Below, one piece after another: positions 52,358-62,995 of a stretch of DNA of 64,000 bases (the stretch's first letter is position 1; the number at the start of each line of letters is the position of its first letter). The notes beneath the pieces are model-generated. The model ran no database searches. It saw only the letters and a program-made list of their open reading frames with translations, and was not told the origin of the DNA. A program made the position numbers and the translations under genes. The stretch lies in the NCBI GenBank assembly GCA_023091665.1, contig JALJCQ010000016.1, positions 1,488,001 through 1,552,000 of the forward strand, in the 5' to 3' direction. The stretch comes from Pythium myriotylum (Eukaryota > Oomycota > Peronosporomycetes > Pythiales > Pythiaceae).

Positions 52358-54373
52358 ATGGGCGGCGGCGGCGGCGACGACCACAGCGGCTCCATGTTCC
52401 ACGTGGGCGACAACGTGGAGCTCTCGCGCGTGCTCGTCATGGTCTCGATCCTCGTGGTCTTCATCATGATCTTCGAGCGATACCTCCACAAGCTCGAGCA
52501 CCATTTGCACAAGTACCCCAAGTACCACGAGATGATGACCAAGGTCTTTGGCGAGCTCATGATCCTGGGGCTCATCGGTCTCGGCATCAAGATCTTGAAA
52601 GAGCTCACGCGACTCAACGCCTACTCCAAGCCCGTGATCGCGTTCCAGGCCGCCGATCTCACCATCTTCCTCGTCGCGATCGCGCTCATTCTCCAGGCGA
52701 CCGTGGTGTTCTTACGCATGCGCTTCAAGAACATCCAGGTCGACAAGGCCGAGCTCATCTCGACGCAGCACCTCGTGGACCTCATCGCCGCCACGGCCGC
52801 GCCCCGGCTCTTCCAACGCGTGACTGCTCTCTGTGCATACAAGAACCCACAGGATCGTAAGAAGATCACCTCGGCCGACATCCCCGAGGTCGCGCAGATG
52901 CGCATCCTGCGCCACTACTTTCTGCGCAGCTACGGGCTGCCCGAGCTCTTCCCGTTCTCCAAGTACTTGCGCCAGGCGCAGGACAACCAGATCTCCAACA
53001 TGATCGAAGTCGAGATGTCGACGTGGATCGTGCTGCTGCTCATCGCCTGGGGCATGGAGGCCGTCTCGCAGATCGCCAAGATCCACTGGACCGAAAAGTA
53101 CTCGATCGTCGTGGCCTTTCTCGCGTTCACGTGGCTCTCGGTCGCGCTCCACGCCGCGATCACGGCTTACTTTGACTGGGCTATCAATGAACTGCTCAAC
53201 GCCGCCACGGGCTCGGGCTCGCGCCACGCCAACCATTACTTGTACTTGACCGACATCGCCGAGTACGAAGCCCAGGCCATGGACCGCGAACTCGCCACGG
53301 ACGCGATCGCCGTGATGGAGCGCGTCCGGGAAGACGAGCAACTCAAGCACAGCAAGCGCAAGCACAAGCACGTGACCCACGACACGGGCTTCCAGCTCGT
53401 CGCGACGATCTCGCGTAACGTGCGCAAGTCGGCCAAGAAAGAGAAGCTCGCGAACGACGTCGACGTCGAGCAAGAAGCCGGTCCCAAGCCAGGAACTAGT
53501 GACGCACACGCTGCCCCGACGTCTGTGCACCAGATCAACCTGCGCTGGTTCTCACGCAAGGCCTGGCACTTTATCGTCATGGCGGCGCTGATGCTGAACG
53601 CTCTCTACGTTGCGCTCTTTTGCCAGTGCGTTATCTACCAGATGCGATCGATCAAGCACGAGTTTGGCACTGTGGTCATGTGCTTCATTCCGGTGCCGCT
53701 GCTCATCAACGTGTTTATCTTCCAGCCGCGCATCTTCCGCAACTTTATCCTCGTGTCGTCCATTTTCCGCGTCGACGATACAGCGCTGGGCGAAGTCATC
53801 GACCACTTCACCGAGACTGTGCAGCTGCGAGCAAACTTTGTCAAGACGATTCACGCGTACCTGGACTCAACCAACCAGACCATCGCCGACATCCAGAACG
53901 AGTTTGAGAGCCGCGATGTGGACAAGAGCGGGTTCCTCGAACTGGAAGAAGTGCGACTCGTGCTCAAGCGATTCGGCTTCAAGCTGTCCTTCTTCAAGTT
54001 CAACAGTGTCGCCAGGCTGCTCTTCGATCTCCAGGGCATCGACGTTGAGTACGCTCAAGTGCTGAGGCTGTTGGAGTTTGGTCGCAGCGACGAAGTGCGA
54101 GCCTTTGCGAACTCGACGCTGTACACGGGCGAGACGCCATACACTTCCTCGTCGATCTTCGGCGTGGACAGCACGGAGACGCCGAAGCCGTACGTTCCCG
54201 ACGCAGACACTGTTGATGATCTCAAGCCTCGCGAAGGCATGCCTGCTCCAATGATGCGAGCCAAGTCCAGTGCTGCCGCCTCGCTGTATCGAATGAATTG
54301 GACCAGTCAGAGCCAGTCGTCACACCCCGCGAACTCGTCGTCGCCCAATGCCCCTCAATACTTGCGCATGTGA
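52358..54373 (+). CDS. MLO-like seven-span membrane protein with EF-hand
   Basis: A 671-residue protein. The ATG at 52358 (CGACCATGGGC) has the best context; another in frame lies at 52298, and the frame above that starts at TTG. The first spans and loops resemble plant MLO proteins: LVMVSILVVFIMIFERYLHKLEHHL, then KYPKYHEMMTKVFGELMILGLIGLGIKIL, a loop (about 120-220) with LRHYFLRSYGLPELFPFSKYLR, and further spans near 222-240, 250-270, 405-425 and 438-456, making seven. The long loop at 280-395 is charged. After the last span comes an EF-hand loop (DVDKSGFLELEE, about 519-531), which plant MLOs lack. Plant MLOs act as calcium-permeable channels and bind calmodulin, so a calcium-linked role is possible. 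The family call rests on topology and motif resemblance. Confidence 0.6.
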   Translation: MGGGGGDDHSGSMFHVGDNVELSRVLVMVSILVVFIMIFERYLHKLEHHLHKYPKYHEMMTKVFGELMILGLIGLGIKILKELTRLNAYSKPVIAFQAADLTIFLVAIALILQATVVFLRMRFKNIQVDKAELISTQHLVDLIAATAAPRLFQRVTALCAYKNPQDRKKITSADIPEVAQMRILRHYFLRSYGLPELFPFSKYLRQAQDNQISNMIEVEMSTWIVLLLIAWGMEAVSQIAKIHWTEKYSIVVAFLAFTWLSVALHAAITAYFDWAINELLNAATGSGSRHANHYLYLTDIAEYEAQAMDRELATDAIAVMERVREDEQLKHSKRKHKHVTHDTGFQLVATISRNVRKSAKKEKLANDVDVEQEAGPKPGTSDAHAAPTSVHQINLRWFSRKAWHFIVMAALMLNALYVALFCQCVIYQMRSIKHEFGTVVMCFIPVPLLINVFIFQPRIFRNFILVSSIFRVDDTALGEVIDHFTETVQLRANFVKTIHAYLDSTNQTIADIQNEFESRDVDKSGFLELEEVRLVLKRFGFKLSFFKFNSVARLLFDLQGIDVEYAQVLRLLEFGRSDEVRAFANSTLYTGETPYTSSSIFGVDSTETPKPYVPDADTVDDLKPREGMPAPMMRAKSSAAASLYRMNWTSQSQSSHPANSSSPNAPQYLRM

Positions 54374-55085
54374 TGAATGATAACGAATACATTGACTCGA
54401 CAGCTTTTCAGACACCTCAACACCCCAGTGCATTCAGTGAAATCGTTCATGGCATGATCTTCATAGTGTCGTTGGATGAACGTGTGCATGGCATGATCTT
54501 CATGTTGTTGTTCGTCAACACGAGATCCGTATCTGACTCTTCAACGTTCCTTATCTAACGTCATGAAGCGTTGGCACTTCGATCATATTGCCGACGTCCT
54601 TGAGCCCTCCTCACCAGATCACCACCACTCCCCAAGTTACGAGCCTTCTCTTTTAGTTCATCATGGATGTGAGATGACGCTTAAAGTACAGTGCGTTATC
54701 CTGTGTTGTCGAACTCCTAAATAATACTACTTGTACAACGTCGTAAAAAAAATTGGAGTGTGTCATCTCGGACACTGAGTGACGAACCATTTCCGCATTT
54801 TCGGCTCAAGTCAGTTGGTGACGAGACAGAGAGGAGATCTTACCATACGCAGTACAAGCTGTACGAAGTGTACGTCTCACGACAACATCTGACTGGGGAT
54901 CATCTCACGTGTTTACTCTACATGCTGAATAGACCACCCTAGCTGAAGCGTGGACAAGACTCGCCTTCTTCTGTGAAAAATACTTCAAGTATACAAATCG
55001 ACTCAGAGGATAGTCTGAAGATCCTTATCGGAATTATATACACCATACGAACCAAAGAGTCTAGCTTGGGTCCCAGTTTAGAGGT
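54374..55085. other. intergenic, nothing seen
   Basis: Between the convergent MLO-like gene and POT2. Short frames only. A near-duplicate pair CATGGCATGATCTTCAT lies at about 54449 and 54488, a small local repeat. Confidence 0.5.
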
Positions 55086-56957
55086 TTACTGGGTCTTGTC
55101 GTTGACGAGCTCTGTGTTTTCCTTGGCCTGGGAGTCGTTGATGATGAGCGGTGTCTCGCCCTTGGCGTTCTTGTCAAGCTTGGGGATCATGCCAAGCTGC
55201 ATCTGGTTCATGACAAGCGTGAAGAAGAAGATGTTGACGCACATGACGCCCGCGAGCGTAAAGTGGAGGTACTCCATGTGGCCGTTGTTGAGGTTGGCCG
55301 GGATGTACTTGCCGAAGAGCAGCACGATGGCCGAGAGCAGCGTCGAGCCCATCGAGTTGACGAAGAAGCCGAGCGCGATGGACGTCGAGCGCATGGACGC
55401 CGGGACCTCCGAGTAACAAATGTCGTACGACGGGATCACAATGAAGACACCGGCGAGTGCGACGAGGAAGTAGTGCGGCAGGCCGGCGAACCACGGGATG
55501 TCGTTCATGACCTGCTTGCCGTCGTTGTTGGTGATGAACTTGGTCACGCCGTTCTCCTCGTACGTGAGCACAGGACGGCTGCGGCGAATGATCTCGAAGC
55601 AGCCCGTCCAGATCATAGCGATCACGGCGATGCAGTAGCCCGTGAGCACCTTGCCGTAGCGCGAGGCCGGCTTGCCCGCCCAGCGTTCATACAGCGGGTA
55701 GATCACACGCTCCGTGAGTGGCACGAAGAGCAGCACGCCGATCGGGTTGAACATCTGCACGGTCGGGCCCGGGATCTGGCTTGCATGTGGACCGCTGCCG
55801 AGACGCACGTCGGTCTGCTGGATGATGGACTGGTTGTTACCACGCTGGTTCTGGCAGACCCACCAGAAGACGTTGAACGCGTTGAAAGGCAGGATGCGGA
55901 TGACCTTCTTGACGCCGTCGACGAGCTCATCGTCAAACTTGCTGCCGTACGACTCCTTGACGCCTTCGAGGAAGGCGTTGTTGCGACCAAAGTAGACCCA
56001 GATGGCCGTGGCCACGACGATGACGCCGCCGGCAGCCTTGGAGATGTTGCGGCCGAGCTCACCGTGGTCCGAGTAGAAAGACGCGATGACGTTCATGAGG
56101 AAGGCCGAGAGGTAGAGCAGAAAGCCGAAGGCCACAAAACGAGCTCGCCAGTTGGTCTTGGCGCGGTGGGCGACGATCGTGAGCACCTGGCTGATCGAGC
56201 CCTTGGTCGGCGGCACATTCACGTAGCGGCTGCGCGAGATCCAGAGGAAGAATACGAAGAGCACAAGCGACGCGAGACCGATCGCAAAGTTGGTCGTGTA
56301 GCCGTACTCGGCCGGGATGGCACCGAGGCCGTGGAGAGAGACCGACGGGAAGACAGCGTAGCCGATGAACGCACCGATGTTGGCGACCCAGTAGTGGATG
56401 CTGAAGAACACACGTTTTTCTTCGAGCGGCGTAGTCGGCGAGAACTGGTCACCACCGTACGAGATCGAGACCGAGCGAAGACAGATCTGCGTGAGCGCGA
56501 CGCCGAGGAAGAGACCGACGTTGAAGATGACCTTGGCCAGTTGCTGGTGCTTGAGCACAGACGGCAGGGACGCGATGACGAGCATAGCGAAGCCGACCGA
56601 GTCGATCGACGCAGCACCGAGCAGCGTCTTGAACTTGCCGATCTTCTCATCCGAGATGTAGCCCGCGACGATACACGAGAACTGCGCGATCGCGTCGTAC
56701 GTGAGCTTCATCGAGTTGGAGCCCTTGTTCGACCAGCCGAGCTTCTGGAAAAAGTTCTTGAGCGACTGGTTGATCGCGAAACTCGCGGTCTCTTCGAAAG
56801 CCGTGATGATGAAGAGGAAGAGGCAGGCATTGCGGATCACGTGGTTCTTAAGATACGACGGGCGGTCGTCCCAGAGCTTCGTGCTGTAGTCGGCGATGCC
56901 CGGCGTCTGCGTGAGCGGTGTCAGCACGGGCGACGGCGAGGCGGCGTTCTTCCCCAT
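55086..56957 (-). CDS. POT/PTR-family proton-coupled transporter, copy 2
   Basis: A 623-residue paralogue of the transporter at 37338. The ATG at 56957 starts MGKNAASPSPVLTPLTQTPG; the frame above is the leader. Long stretches are shared with copy 1 (LGWSNKGSNSMKLTYD, KFKTLLGAASIDSVGF, FEIIRRSRPVLTY, NNDGKQVMNDIPW). The same ETASF replaces the classical ExxER motif, and GGDQFSPTTPLEEKRVFF and QNQRGNNQSIIQQTDVR are present. The C-terminal tail is 17 residues longer. It is intact, with about 12 spans. It is divergent from TauD copy 2 with 2,047 bp between starts, repeating the arrangement at 36.3-37.3 kb in mirror image. The substrate is unknown. Confidence 0.9.
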   Translation of the reverse strand: MGKNAASPSPVLTPLTQTPGIADYSTKLWDDRPSYLKNHVIRNACLFLFIITAFEETASFAINQSLKNFFQKLGWSNKGSNSMKLTYDAIAQFSCIVAGYISDEKIGKFKTLLGAASIDSVGFAMLVIASLPSVLKHQQLAKVIFNVGLFLGVALTQICLRSVSISYGGDQFSPTTPLEEKRVFFSIHYWVANIGAFIGYAVFPSVSLHGLGAIPAEYGYTTNFAIGLASLVLFVFFLWISRSRYVNVPPTKGSISQVLTIVAHRAKTNWRARFVAFGFLLYLSAFLMNVIASFYSDHGELGRNISKAAGGVIVVATAIWVYFGRNNAFLEGVKESYGSKFDDELVDGVKKVIRILPFNAFNVFWWVCQNQRGNNQSIIQQTDVRLGSGPHASQIPGPTVQMFNPIGVLLFVPLTERVIYPLYERWAGKPASRYGKVLTGYCIAVIAMIWTGCFEIIRRSRPVLTYEENGVTKFITNNDGKQVMNDIPWFAGLPHYFLVALAGVFIVIPSYDICYSEVPASMRSTSIALGFFVNSMGSTLLSAIVLLFGKYIPANLNNGHMEYLHFTLAGVMCVNIFFFTLVMNQMQLGMIPKLDKNAKGETPLIINDSQAKENTELVNDKTQ

Positions 56958-56978
56958 GGCTGATGTGTGGCACAAGGC

Positions 56979-56992
56979 GAGTCGAAGAATGA
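56979..56992 (-). promoter_or_regulatory. initiator-like motif of POT transporter 2
   Basis: On -, TCATTCTTCGACTC preceded by GC matches the oomycete initiator well and lies 21 bp before the ATG. Confidence 0.5.
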
Positions 56993-58969
56993 GCTGCGGG
57001 AAAGTCAGGCGTCTTGCGGTGGTCGGGGTCTTCCCCCCAGCAAGAAAAGCGTTTACGACACCCCTTCTGTTCAACGATCCACGCTCGGCTTGTCCATCCG
57101 TCCCTCACCGCTACGGAAGTTCACTCCTGGCTCGTCCACGACGCTGAAATGGTCACCGCCTCTCGCTGTTCCGAGTTCGCATCCAAGGAGGATGCGCACA
57201 CCCGGGGCGATTGGCTGCATGGGATCCGCCAGTCGACCAATGGCATGCCCAGGATCCTTAGACGAGCATTTTCATAAAAAGCCCGGGCTCGATGTGACCG
57301 CGGACATCCATGAGTCTTGGAGGAGGAACTTTCAGGCCGCCTCTGGTCGTCTCGACGAGAGGCGGAGAGCACTGGTTGAGCAAACAGAGTGTATCCTGTA
57401 CAGTACAGTACGGTACGCCTCCTGTACTATGTCGCTCGCTCGTCAGAATAGTGGGATCCGCCTGCGCTGACCACGAAAGGCGTGAGGCCGGCGCCACCGA
57501 GATGTTCAGAAGATGAGGCAGCCGCTTCAGCCAACGTGAAAAGCGTGATATTGCACAACCATCAACGAGGTCGTTGATGTAGACGCTCCGGAGGACTCAT
57601 CCTCGGGATCTCAGAAGAACGAGATCAACCGGAGAAGACAGGAAGACAATCTCATGTGTAGGGCTCCGTAAATGGCGATTCTCTGCGAAGAGATCGTCGC
57701 CATGTCCTCGACTACCAGAGAAGCCTTCGATCATTTGCATTCACGAGAAGGAAAGACGCTGCCTCGCGTATGCATCGCGTAGGATGGCAAACGCTTTTTC
57801 GAGCCTTGAGGATCTGGATTAAGATAAACACGATTTAGGGGGTTCTGTTCTGGTGACATGACGGCTTAGAATGGACGACTCTCATTCGACTGCAAGTCGA
57901 CTACGAGCTCGAATGGAGGCATTGGATTGGTGACTCAACTGCCAGGTCACACATGACACCAACCAATCAGAGACCGTAAAGAGGGACATATCCATTAGCG
58001 ACTGGTAAGATTCAATGAACAGGTATCACTGAAATCGCGTAGACAGGACGTAACCTTCTTTTCTAAATAAAATACTTGAATGAAAGTACGATATTACAGC
58101 AACTATACATACTATACTGATTGTTAACACTGTAAGAACAAATATGGAAGTCAAACGTGGGATCTTTGCCTTCGTGGAATGTGAGACCTTCGGTGGGCCT
58201 GGAAAACCATCCCGCACTCCCCCTCAATTGCTGCACTGAACTTGGAAATTCTAACGAACAAGTGAGCATCTTTCGTTGTTAGGAGGCCTCGGCTCATGTC
58301 TGGTACAGTACTGTAGTAGCGCTCTCGATGGTTGACAGCCCTCCTTTCGCGCTGTGAACCACCAAGACCCCCCCCCCCCACGAATCTCTCTTTCGCCTTG
58401 ACTCTAGATCTTTTTCTCGAATTTCCACCGCCCGCATCCGGATCTCTACGCATCCACAGCTGCCTGTCGTGCCGAGTGCCGCAATCGTTGATGGCAAAGC
58501 CTCTGGCTGTCTACGTGAGCAGTTCCCTCGTGCGTTCCACTCACTCATCCATCAAACTTCACCGTTTCGTCCTTGGCTCGTGCTGTTGCTGGGATGGACT
58601 CGCCACCCCGTCTCTTGGCCATTCAGATGCCGTGGAAATTGACCCTCTGCTTCCAATTCTTCTCGCCTGTCAACTTTGCACACCTCAGCCGCGAGAAGAG
58701 GAGCCCACTTCGCCTTGATCGCGTTCGTTGATTGGATTTATCGAAGAACCAATGGGCTTTCCTGCGTGCTTTGCTGTCACGCCAGACTCGACTTTCGCGA
58801 GCCGCCGAGTTTCCGGCAAAGTGTGTGGTGTGCGTCTGTGACGTGAGAGAAGAGAGCGACGTAGTGTATTACGCCATCGAATCGCGCCAACAGAGCCACG
58901 CGCCTCGACCACCTAGCGCCCGCCCAAGCGACACGCGCCTCAACAGCGGAATACGCCGATCTTTTCCCG
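56993..58969. other. divergent intergenic region between POT2 and TauD2
   Basis: About 2 kb without a supported gene. A small palindrome (ATCAACGAGGTCGTTGAT, near 57559) and a run of about 11 C near 58370 are present. The TauD2 frame is open up to 58732 but without ATG until 59005. Confidence 0.45.
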
Positions 58970-58983
58970 ACATTCGCGAATTC
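58970..58983 (+). promoter_or_regulatory. initiator-like motif of TauD copy 2
   Basis: ACATTCGCGAATTC resembles the initiator of POT1 (TCATTCGCCAATTC) and lies 21 bp before the ATG. Confidence 0.45.
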
Positions 58984-59004
58984 GCCTCCCCACGCCCAAG
59001 CGCC

Positions 59005-60075
59005 ATGGCTCCGCAAAACACCTCCACCGACGCCAAGACCGAGCAGTTGGCCGCGACTACCGGCCCGATCAAGAACGCCTTCAACCAGCACACGGAGCAC
59101 GAGATCTTTGAGCACCCGGAGCTCCACTGCGTCTTCCCAGAGACCAAGTACGATCCGATCCCCGAGCTGCCGTTCGTGGACCGTGCGCAGTTCGCGGACC
59201 CGACGCTCAAGAACCTTCTTGAACACGCGACGGTCGAGCACCTCGCGCCCAAGATTGGCACGCAGCTCACGGGCATCCAGCTCCACGAGCTCACGGACGC
59301 ACAGAAGGACGAACTCGCTTTGCTCATTGCGCAACGCGGCGTCGTCTTCCTGCTCGACCAGGAGATCACGCTCGAGCAGCAGATCGAGCTCGGCCGATAC
59401 TGGGGCCCTCTCCACGTGCACCAGAACCTGGGCCACCCGGAAGGCAAGCCCGAGGTCGTCGTGGTCGAGAACTCGGTCGAGAAGAGCGCGGCGCTGATCG
59501 AGCGCCAGCGTTTTGAGCCAACGAACGAGTGGCACAGCGATGTCTCGTGCGAGCGCCAGCCACCGTCGTACACGAGCTTCAAGCTGCTCACCAAGCCGCC
59601 AGTCGGTGGTGACACGATCTGGGCCTCGGGCTACGAGGCCTACGACCGCCTCACCGAGCCCATGAAGAAATTCGTCGAAGGTCTCACGGCCATCCACAGC
59701 AGCCGCCAGCAGGCCGAGGAGGCTGCGGCTCGTGGCTTCACGATCCGTCGTCCGTGGGTCGAGTTCCGCCACCCGGTCGTTCGCACGCACCCGGTCACCA
59801 AGCGCAAGGCGCTTTACGTGAACAAGGCGTTCACGACGCGTATCCCCGAGCTCTCGCTGAACGAGTCGGAGGCGGTGCTGAACTTCCTCTACCGCCACGT
59901 GAGCGAGGGCCACGAGTTCCAGGTGCGCTACCGCTGGAGCAAGAACGCCGTGGCGATCTGGGACAACCGCGTGACGTTCCACTACGCCACGTTCGACTAC
60001 CTCCCGGGCAACCGCCAGGCCGTGCGCGTGACGCCGCACGGCGAGATCCCGTACCTCGAGAAGGACGAGCAGTAG
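59005..60075 (+). CDS. TauD/TfdA-family 2-oxoglutarate/Fe(II) dioxygenase, copy 2
   Basis: A 356-residue paralogue of TauD1. The ATG at 59005 (GCGCCATGGCT) starts MAPQNTSTDAK, aligned with the starts of the other two copies. All active-site elements are kept: NEWHSDVSCE with the H-x-D pair, the distal His in NRVTFHYATFDY, and GNRQAVRVT. It is the most diverged of the three (HTEHEIFEHPELHCVFPETK where the others share AHNPLEHPELASV) and has the strongest GC bias at third positions, so it may be highly expressed. It is divergent from POT2 and in line with TauD3, whose start lies 1.84 kb downstream of its stop. The substrate is unknown. Confidence 0.92.
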   Translation: MAPQNTSTDAKTEQLAATTGPIKNAFNQHTEHEIFEHPELHCVFPETKYDPIPELPFVDRAQFADPTLKNLLEHATVEHLAPKIGTQLTGIQLHELTDAQKDELALLIAQRGVVFLLDQEITLEQQIELGRYWGPLHVHQNLGHPEGKPEVVVVENSVEKSAALIERQRFEPTNEWHSDVSCERQPPSYTSFKLLTKPPVGGDTIWASGYEAYDRLTEPMKKFVEGLTAIHSSRQQAEEAAARGFTIRRPWVEFRHPVVRTHPVTKRKALYVNKAFTTRIPELSLNESEAVLNFLYRHVSEGHEFQVRYRWSKNAVAIWDNRVTFHYATFDYLPGNRQAVRVTPHGEIPYLEKDEQ

Positions 60076-61915
60076 ATCGTCGTCGTTGTAGTGCAGAGTC
60101 GTTTGGAGTTTGCTGGTGGAGCCTAGGGCGACTAAATATCATTATTTTGGGAGAAAATCATGTTTACATGAGCTGTTGGCACAATTCGTGGACTTTCTAA
60201 ATGAAATGTACCGGTTGGAGAAGAGTAAATCCGAGTTTAAAGGCAGCTTGAGAGTGTAGCCATGTTACCTGGGATCTCTTTGGGAGGCCTGTAGACGAGA
60301 GAGCCGACCCATCTCCTCGCTGTTGGTGACGCGCCGCATCGACTGTCCATCATCCGAGGGCTCCGCCGAGATGTTCTGTCGTCTCCGTTAACTCGCTTGC
60401 TCGTCGTCATGGCCGAAACAATTTTTTCCTCGTGCCACCTCGCAGTTCCCGCTTCTGCGCTCCCCGACTCTGTGTTTCTGTCCGTCACACTTCAGAAAGT
60501 GCCTTCCTCATCCACTGCCGAGAGGCAGAATGCTGTTTACTCTATCAGCGTCATCATCTGCTTGTCGACAGCGGCGGAACCGCTCGCTCTCGGCGATAGA
60601 ACGGAACGAGATCCGGTTGTGGGTTTCGTCTTGTCCCGGTCGCGAAATGCAGTACCGCGCCAGTCATCAGGTGGCAACAACTCAGTATCCGTGTGACGTC
60701 GCCTGTCGTCGTGTCGGGAATGTGCCTCCCATCCACTGAGGCAGCAACTGCCTTCGCTGGCCTGAACAAGGTGTGTGGCCCACATTCCCCCGCTGCCTTG
60801 CAACCGGTCCTACTCGAAGTTCTGAGTCAATGCATGCAGAAGTTGCGCTTGTATGAGTGGAGAGAACACGAGAATCAGCAAACCATCAAGGTGATTTGAG
60901 TCTACGGCTTGTTTGTAACCCTCTTGCTTGATACACCAAAGCGATTAGCTAGGCTGTTAGTTCTCGCACTGGCCTAGACCTTGATTCGTTGTTTTCGTTG
61001 CAAACAAAAAACGACTGCAAGCACCAGCCTGGACTTTCGATCGCGGATTACAGTTCAAGATGAATTGTGTGCCCCTTCGGCGGAGAAGGTCTGTCTGAAG
61101 TCGCCCCGACTGACGTGATTGGTCTTCTCTTCTCAACGACAGGACAGCCCAGACAGAACACCTCAAAGCGACTCCTACACTGGAGTTGCATGATATTTTA
61201 CTGCAAACCACTGCTGAGCATTGGGTTGAAGGAAGTTGCCTTAGTTTCAACTGAAATCATCGACTGGATATCGCCGAGTTGCTAAAAGAAGCACGTAGAG
61301 TTCCACTGTTGAAATAAAAGTTGACAAAGATCTCCACCTAATCAGCGTTCTCGTCGCTCCTTCGGCCTAAGCGCTGTCATGAGCTACAAGGCCTTGAGCA
61401 GTGTCATTTCGTCAGAGACATTGTCCACGGGGTTACGCTGCGAGTACAACTGGTGAGGACAAATCGCTTGGAAGATTTACTACGGAGCCCACGCAATATA
61501 TCCGCATCAGACCCTCGGTAGACAACACGAAACCTTTCAAACTTAAAGGTAAGGTCTACGGCAATGAATCTCAATGAGTGGATTCGGACGGCACGGAGCC
61601 AAGACGTTGCTCTTCCGAAGAATCCCATTGAGATGGTCTTCCGCTGAGACCGAACTTATTGCGATTGGAGACCTTGAAGTTCGTCTCCATCTCCAGGTGA
61701 TTGGCTCGTTAATGTGGCCAATCGCCATGCTCACTACTGCCTGTGTCACGCTGGACGCGCCAAGGAAATGGAAAGTTGGCGATGGCGCTCACCTATCGCT
61801 TGGCGTCGTTCGGCCCATCCATGGCCCCGTGATACCCTCATCCCAATAGCCCGTAGAGATCCTTCCCAAATGTTCCGGCCCATTCGGGAAACTGCAGCCT
61901 TCCGACGACGAAACC
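60076..61915. other. intergenic between TauD2 and TauD3, nothing firm
   Basis: Short frames up to about 100 codons on both strands without matches. TauD3's leader contains CCCATTCGGGAAACT (about 61880), a weak initiator. Confidence 0.5.
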
Positions 61916-62995
61916 ATGGCACCGCTCAACAGCGACACACAGCGTTCCTCTCAGCAGCTCAAGCAGAGCGAAACGGAGCCTATCAAGAACGCGTTCAACC
62001 AGCGTGTGGCCCATAACCCACTTGAACATCCAGAGCTCGCCAGCGTCTTCCCGACGACCACGTACCCTCCGATCCCTGAGCTGCCGTTCGACGACCGCGC
62101 CAAGTACGCCGACCCGACGCTCAAGAACCTGTTAGCGAACGCGACAGTGCGCCACTTGGCGCCCAAGATTGGCACGGAGATCACGGGCGTGCAGCTGCAC
62201 GAGCTCACGGACGCGCAGAAGGATGAGCTGGCACTATTGACGGCTCATCGAGGTGTGGTGTTTTTCCGGGATCAAGAGATCAATGTCGAGCAGCAGTTGG
62301 AGCTGGGAAGATACTACGGCCCGCTGCACATCCACCAGAACCTGGGCCACCCACCGGAGAAGCCCGAGATCGTCGTCGTCGAGGCCTCAGTGGAGAAGAG
62401 TCCGGCGATGATCGAACGCCAGCTCTACGATCCCATCAACCACTGGCATAGCGACGTGACCTATGAGCGGCAGCCTCCGTCTTACACGAGTTTCAAACTG
62501 CTGACGACACCTCCCGAAGGCGGCGACACGATTTGGGCCTCGAGCTACGAGGCCTATGAGCGTCTCACACCTGCTTTCAAGAAATTTCTCGAAGGTCTCA
62601 CGGCCATCCACAGCAGCAAAGAGCAGGCTGAGGATGCTGCGGCGCGCGGACTCACGATCCGTCGACCGTACGCCGAGTTCGAGCATCCAGTGATTCGCAC
62701 ACACCCAGTGACCAAGCGCAAGGCACTCTTCGTGAACCAGGCCTTCACGACGCGCATCAAGCAGCTATCGCTGGCCGAGTCAGACGCCGTGCTCCGATTC
62801 TTGTTGGCCCACCAGGCCCAGGGCCACGAGTTCCAGGTGCGCTATCGCTGGAAGAAGAACGCTGTGGCGATCTGGGATAACCGCATCACCACACACTTTG
62901 GCACGTTCGACTACTTGCCGGGGAATCGACAAGCCGTGCGCGTAACGCCGCACGGCGAAGTGCCCTTCTACGAGCCCAACGCTGACGAGAAGTGA
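61916..62995 (+). CDS. TauD/TfdA-family 2-oxoglutarate/Fe(II) dioxygenase, copy 3
   Basis: A 359-residue enzyme with an ATG at 61916 (AACCATGGCA). It is very like TauD1: PIKNAFNQRVAHNPLEHPEL, PIPELPFDDRAKYADPTLKN and IKQLSLAESDAVLRFL are shared almost without change, though TauD1 is 25 kb away on the other strand. Iron and 2-oxoglutarate ligands are complete (NHWHSDVTYE, TTHFGTFDY, GNRQAVRVT). FFRDQEINVEQ keeps the Arg-Asp of the family where TauD1 has FFLDQK. It is in the same direction as TauD2 and should be active. A (TC)n repeat follows the stop at 63027. Confidence 0.92.
   Translation: MAPLNSDTQRSSQQLKQSETEPIKNAFNQRVAHNPLEHPELASVFPTTTYPPIPELPFDDRAKYADPTLKNLLANATVRHLAPKIGTEITGVQLHELTDAQKDELALLTAHRGVVFFRDQEINVEQQLELGRYYGPLHIHQNLGHPPEKPEIVVVEASVEKSPAMIERQLYDPINHWHSDVTYERQPPSYTSFKLLTTPPEGGDTIWASSYEAYERLTPAFKKFLEGLTAIHSSKEQAEDAAARGLTIRRPYAEFEHPVIRTHPVTKRKALFVNQAFTTRIKQLSLAESDAVLRFLLAHQAQGHEFQVRYRWKKNAVAIWDNRITTHFGTFDYLPGNRQAVRVTPHGEVPFYEPNADEK

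Noticed and set aside
55263..56963. 566-codon frame antisense to POT2
   Set aside because: Shadow of the POT gene; charged low-complexity sequence without family match.
58777..60039. 420-codon frame antisense to TauD2
   Set aside because: Shadow of a strongly GC3-biased gene.
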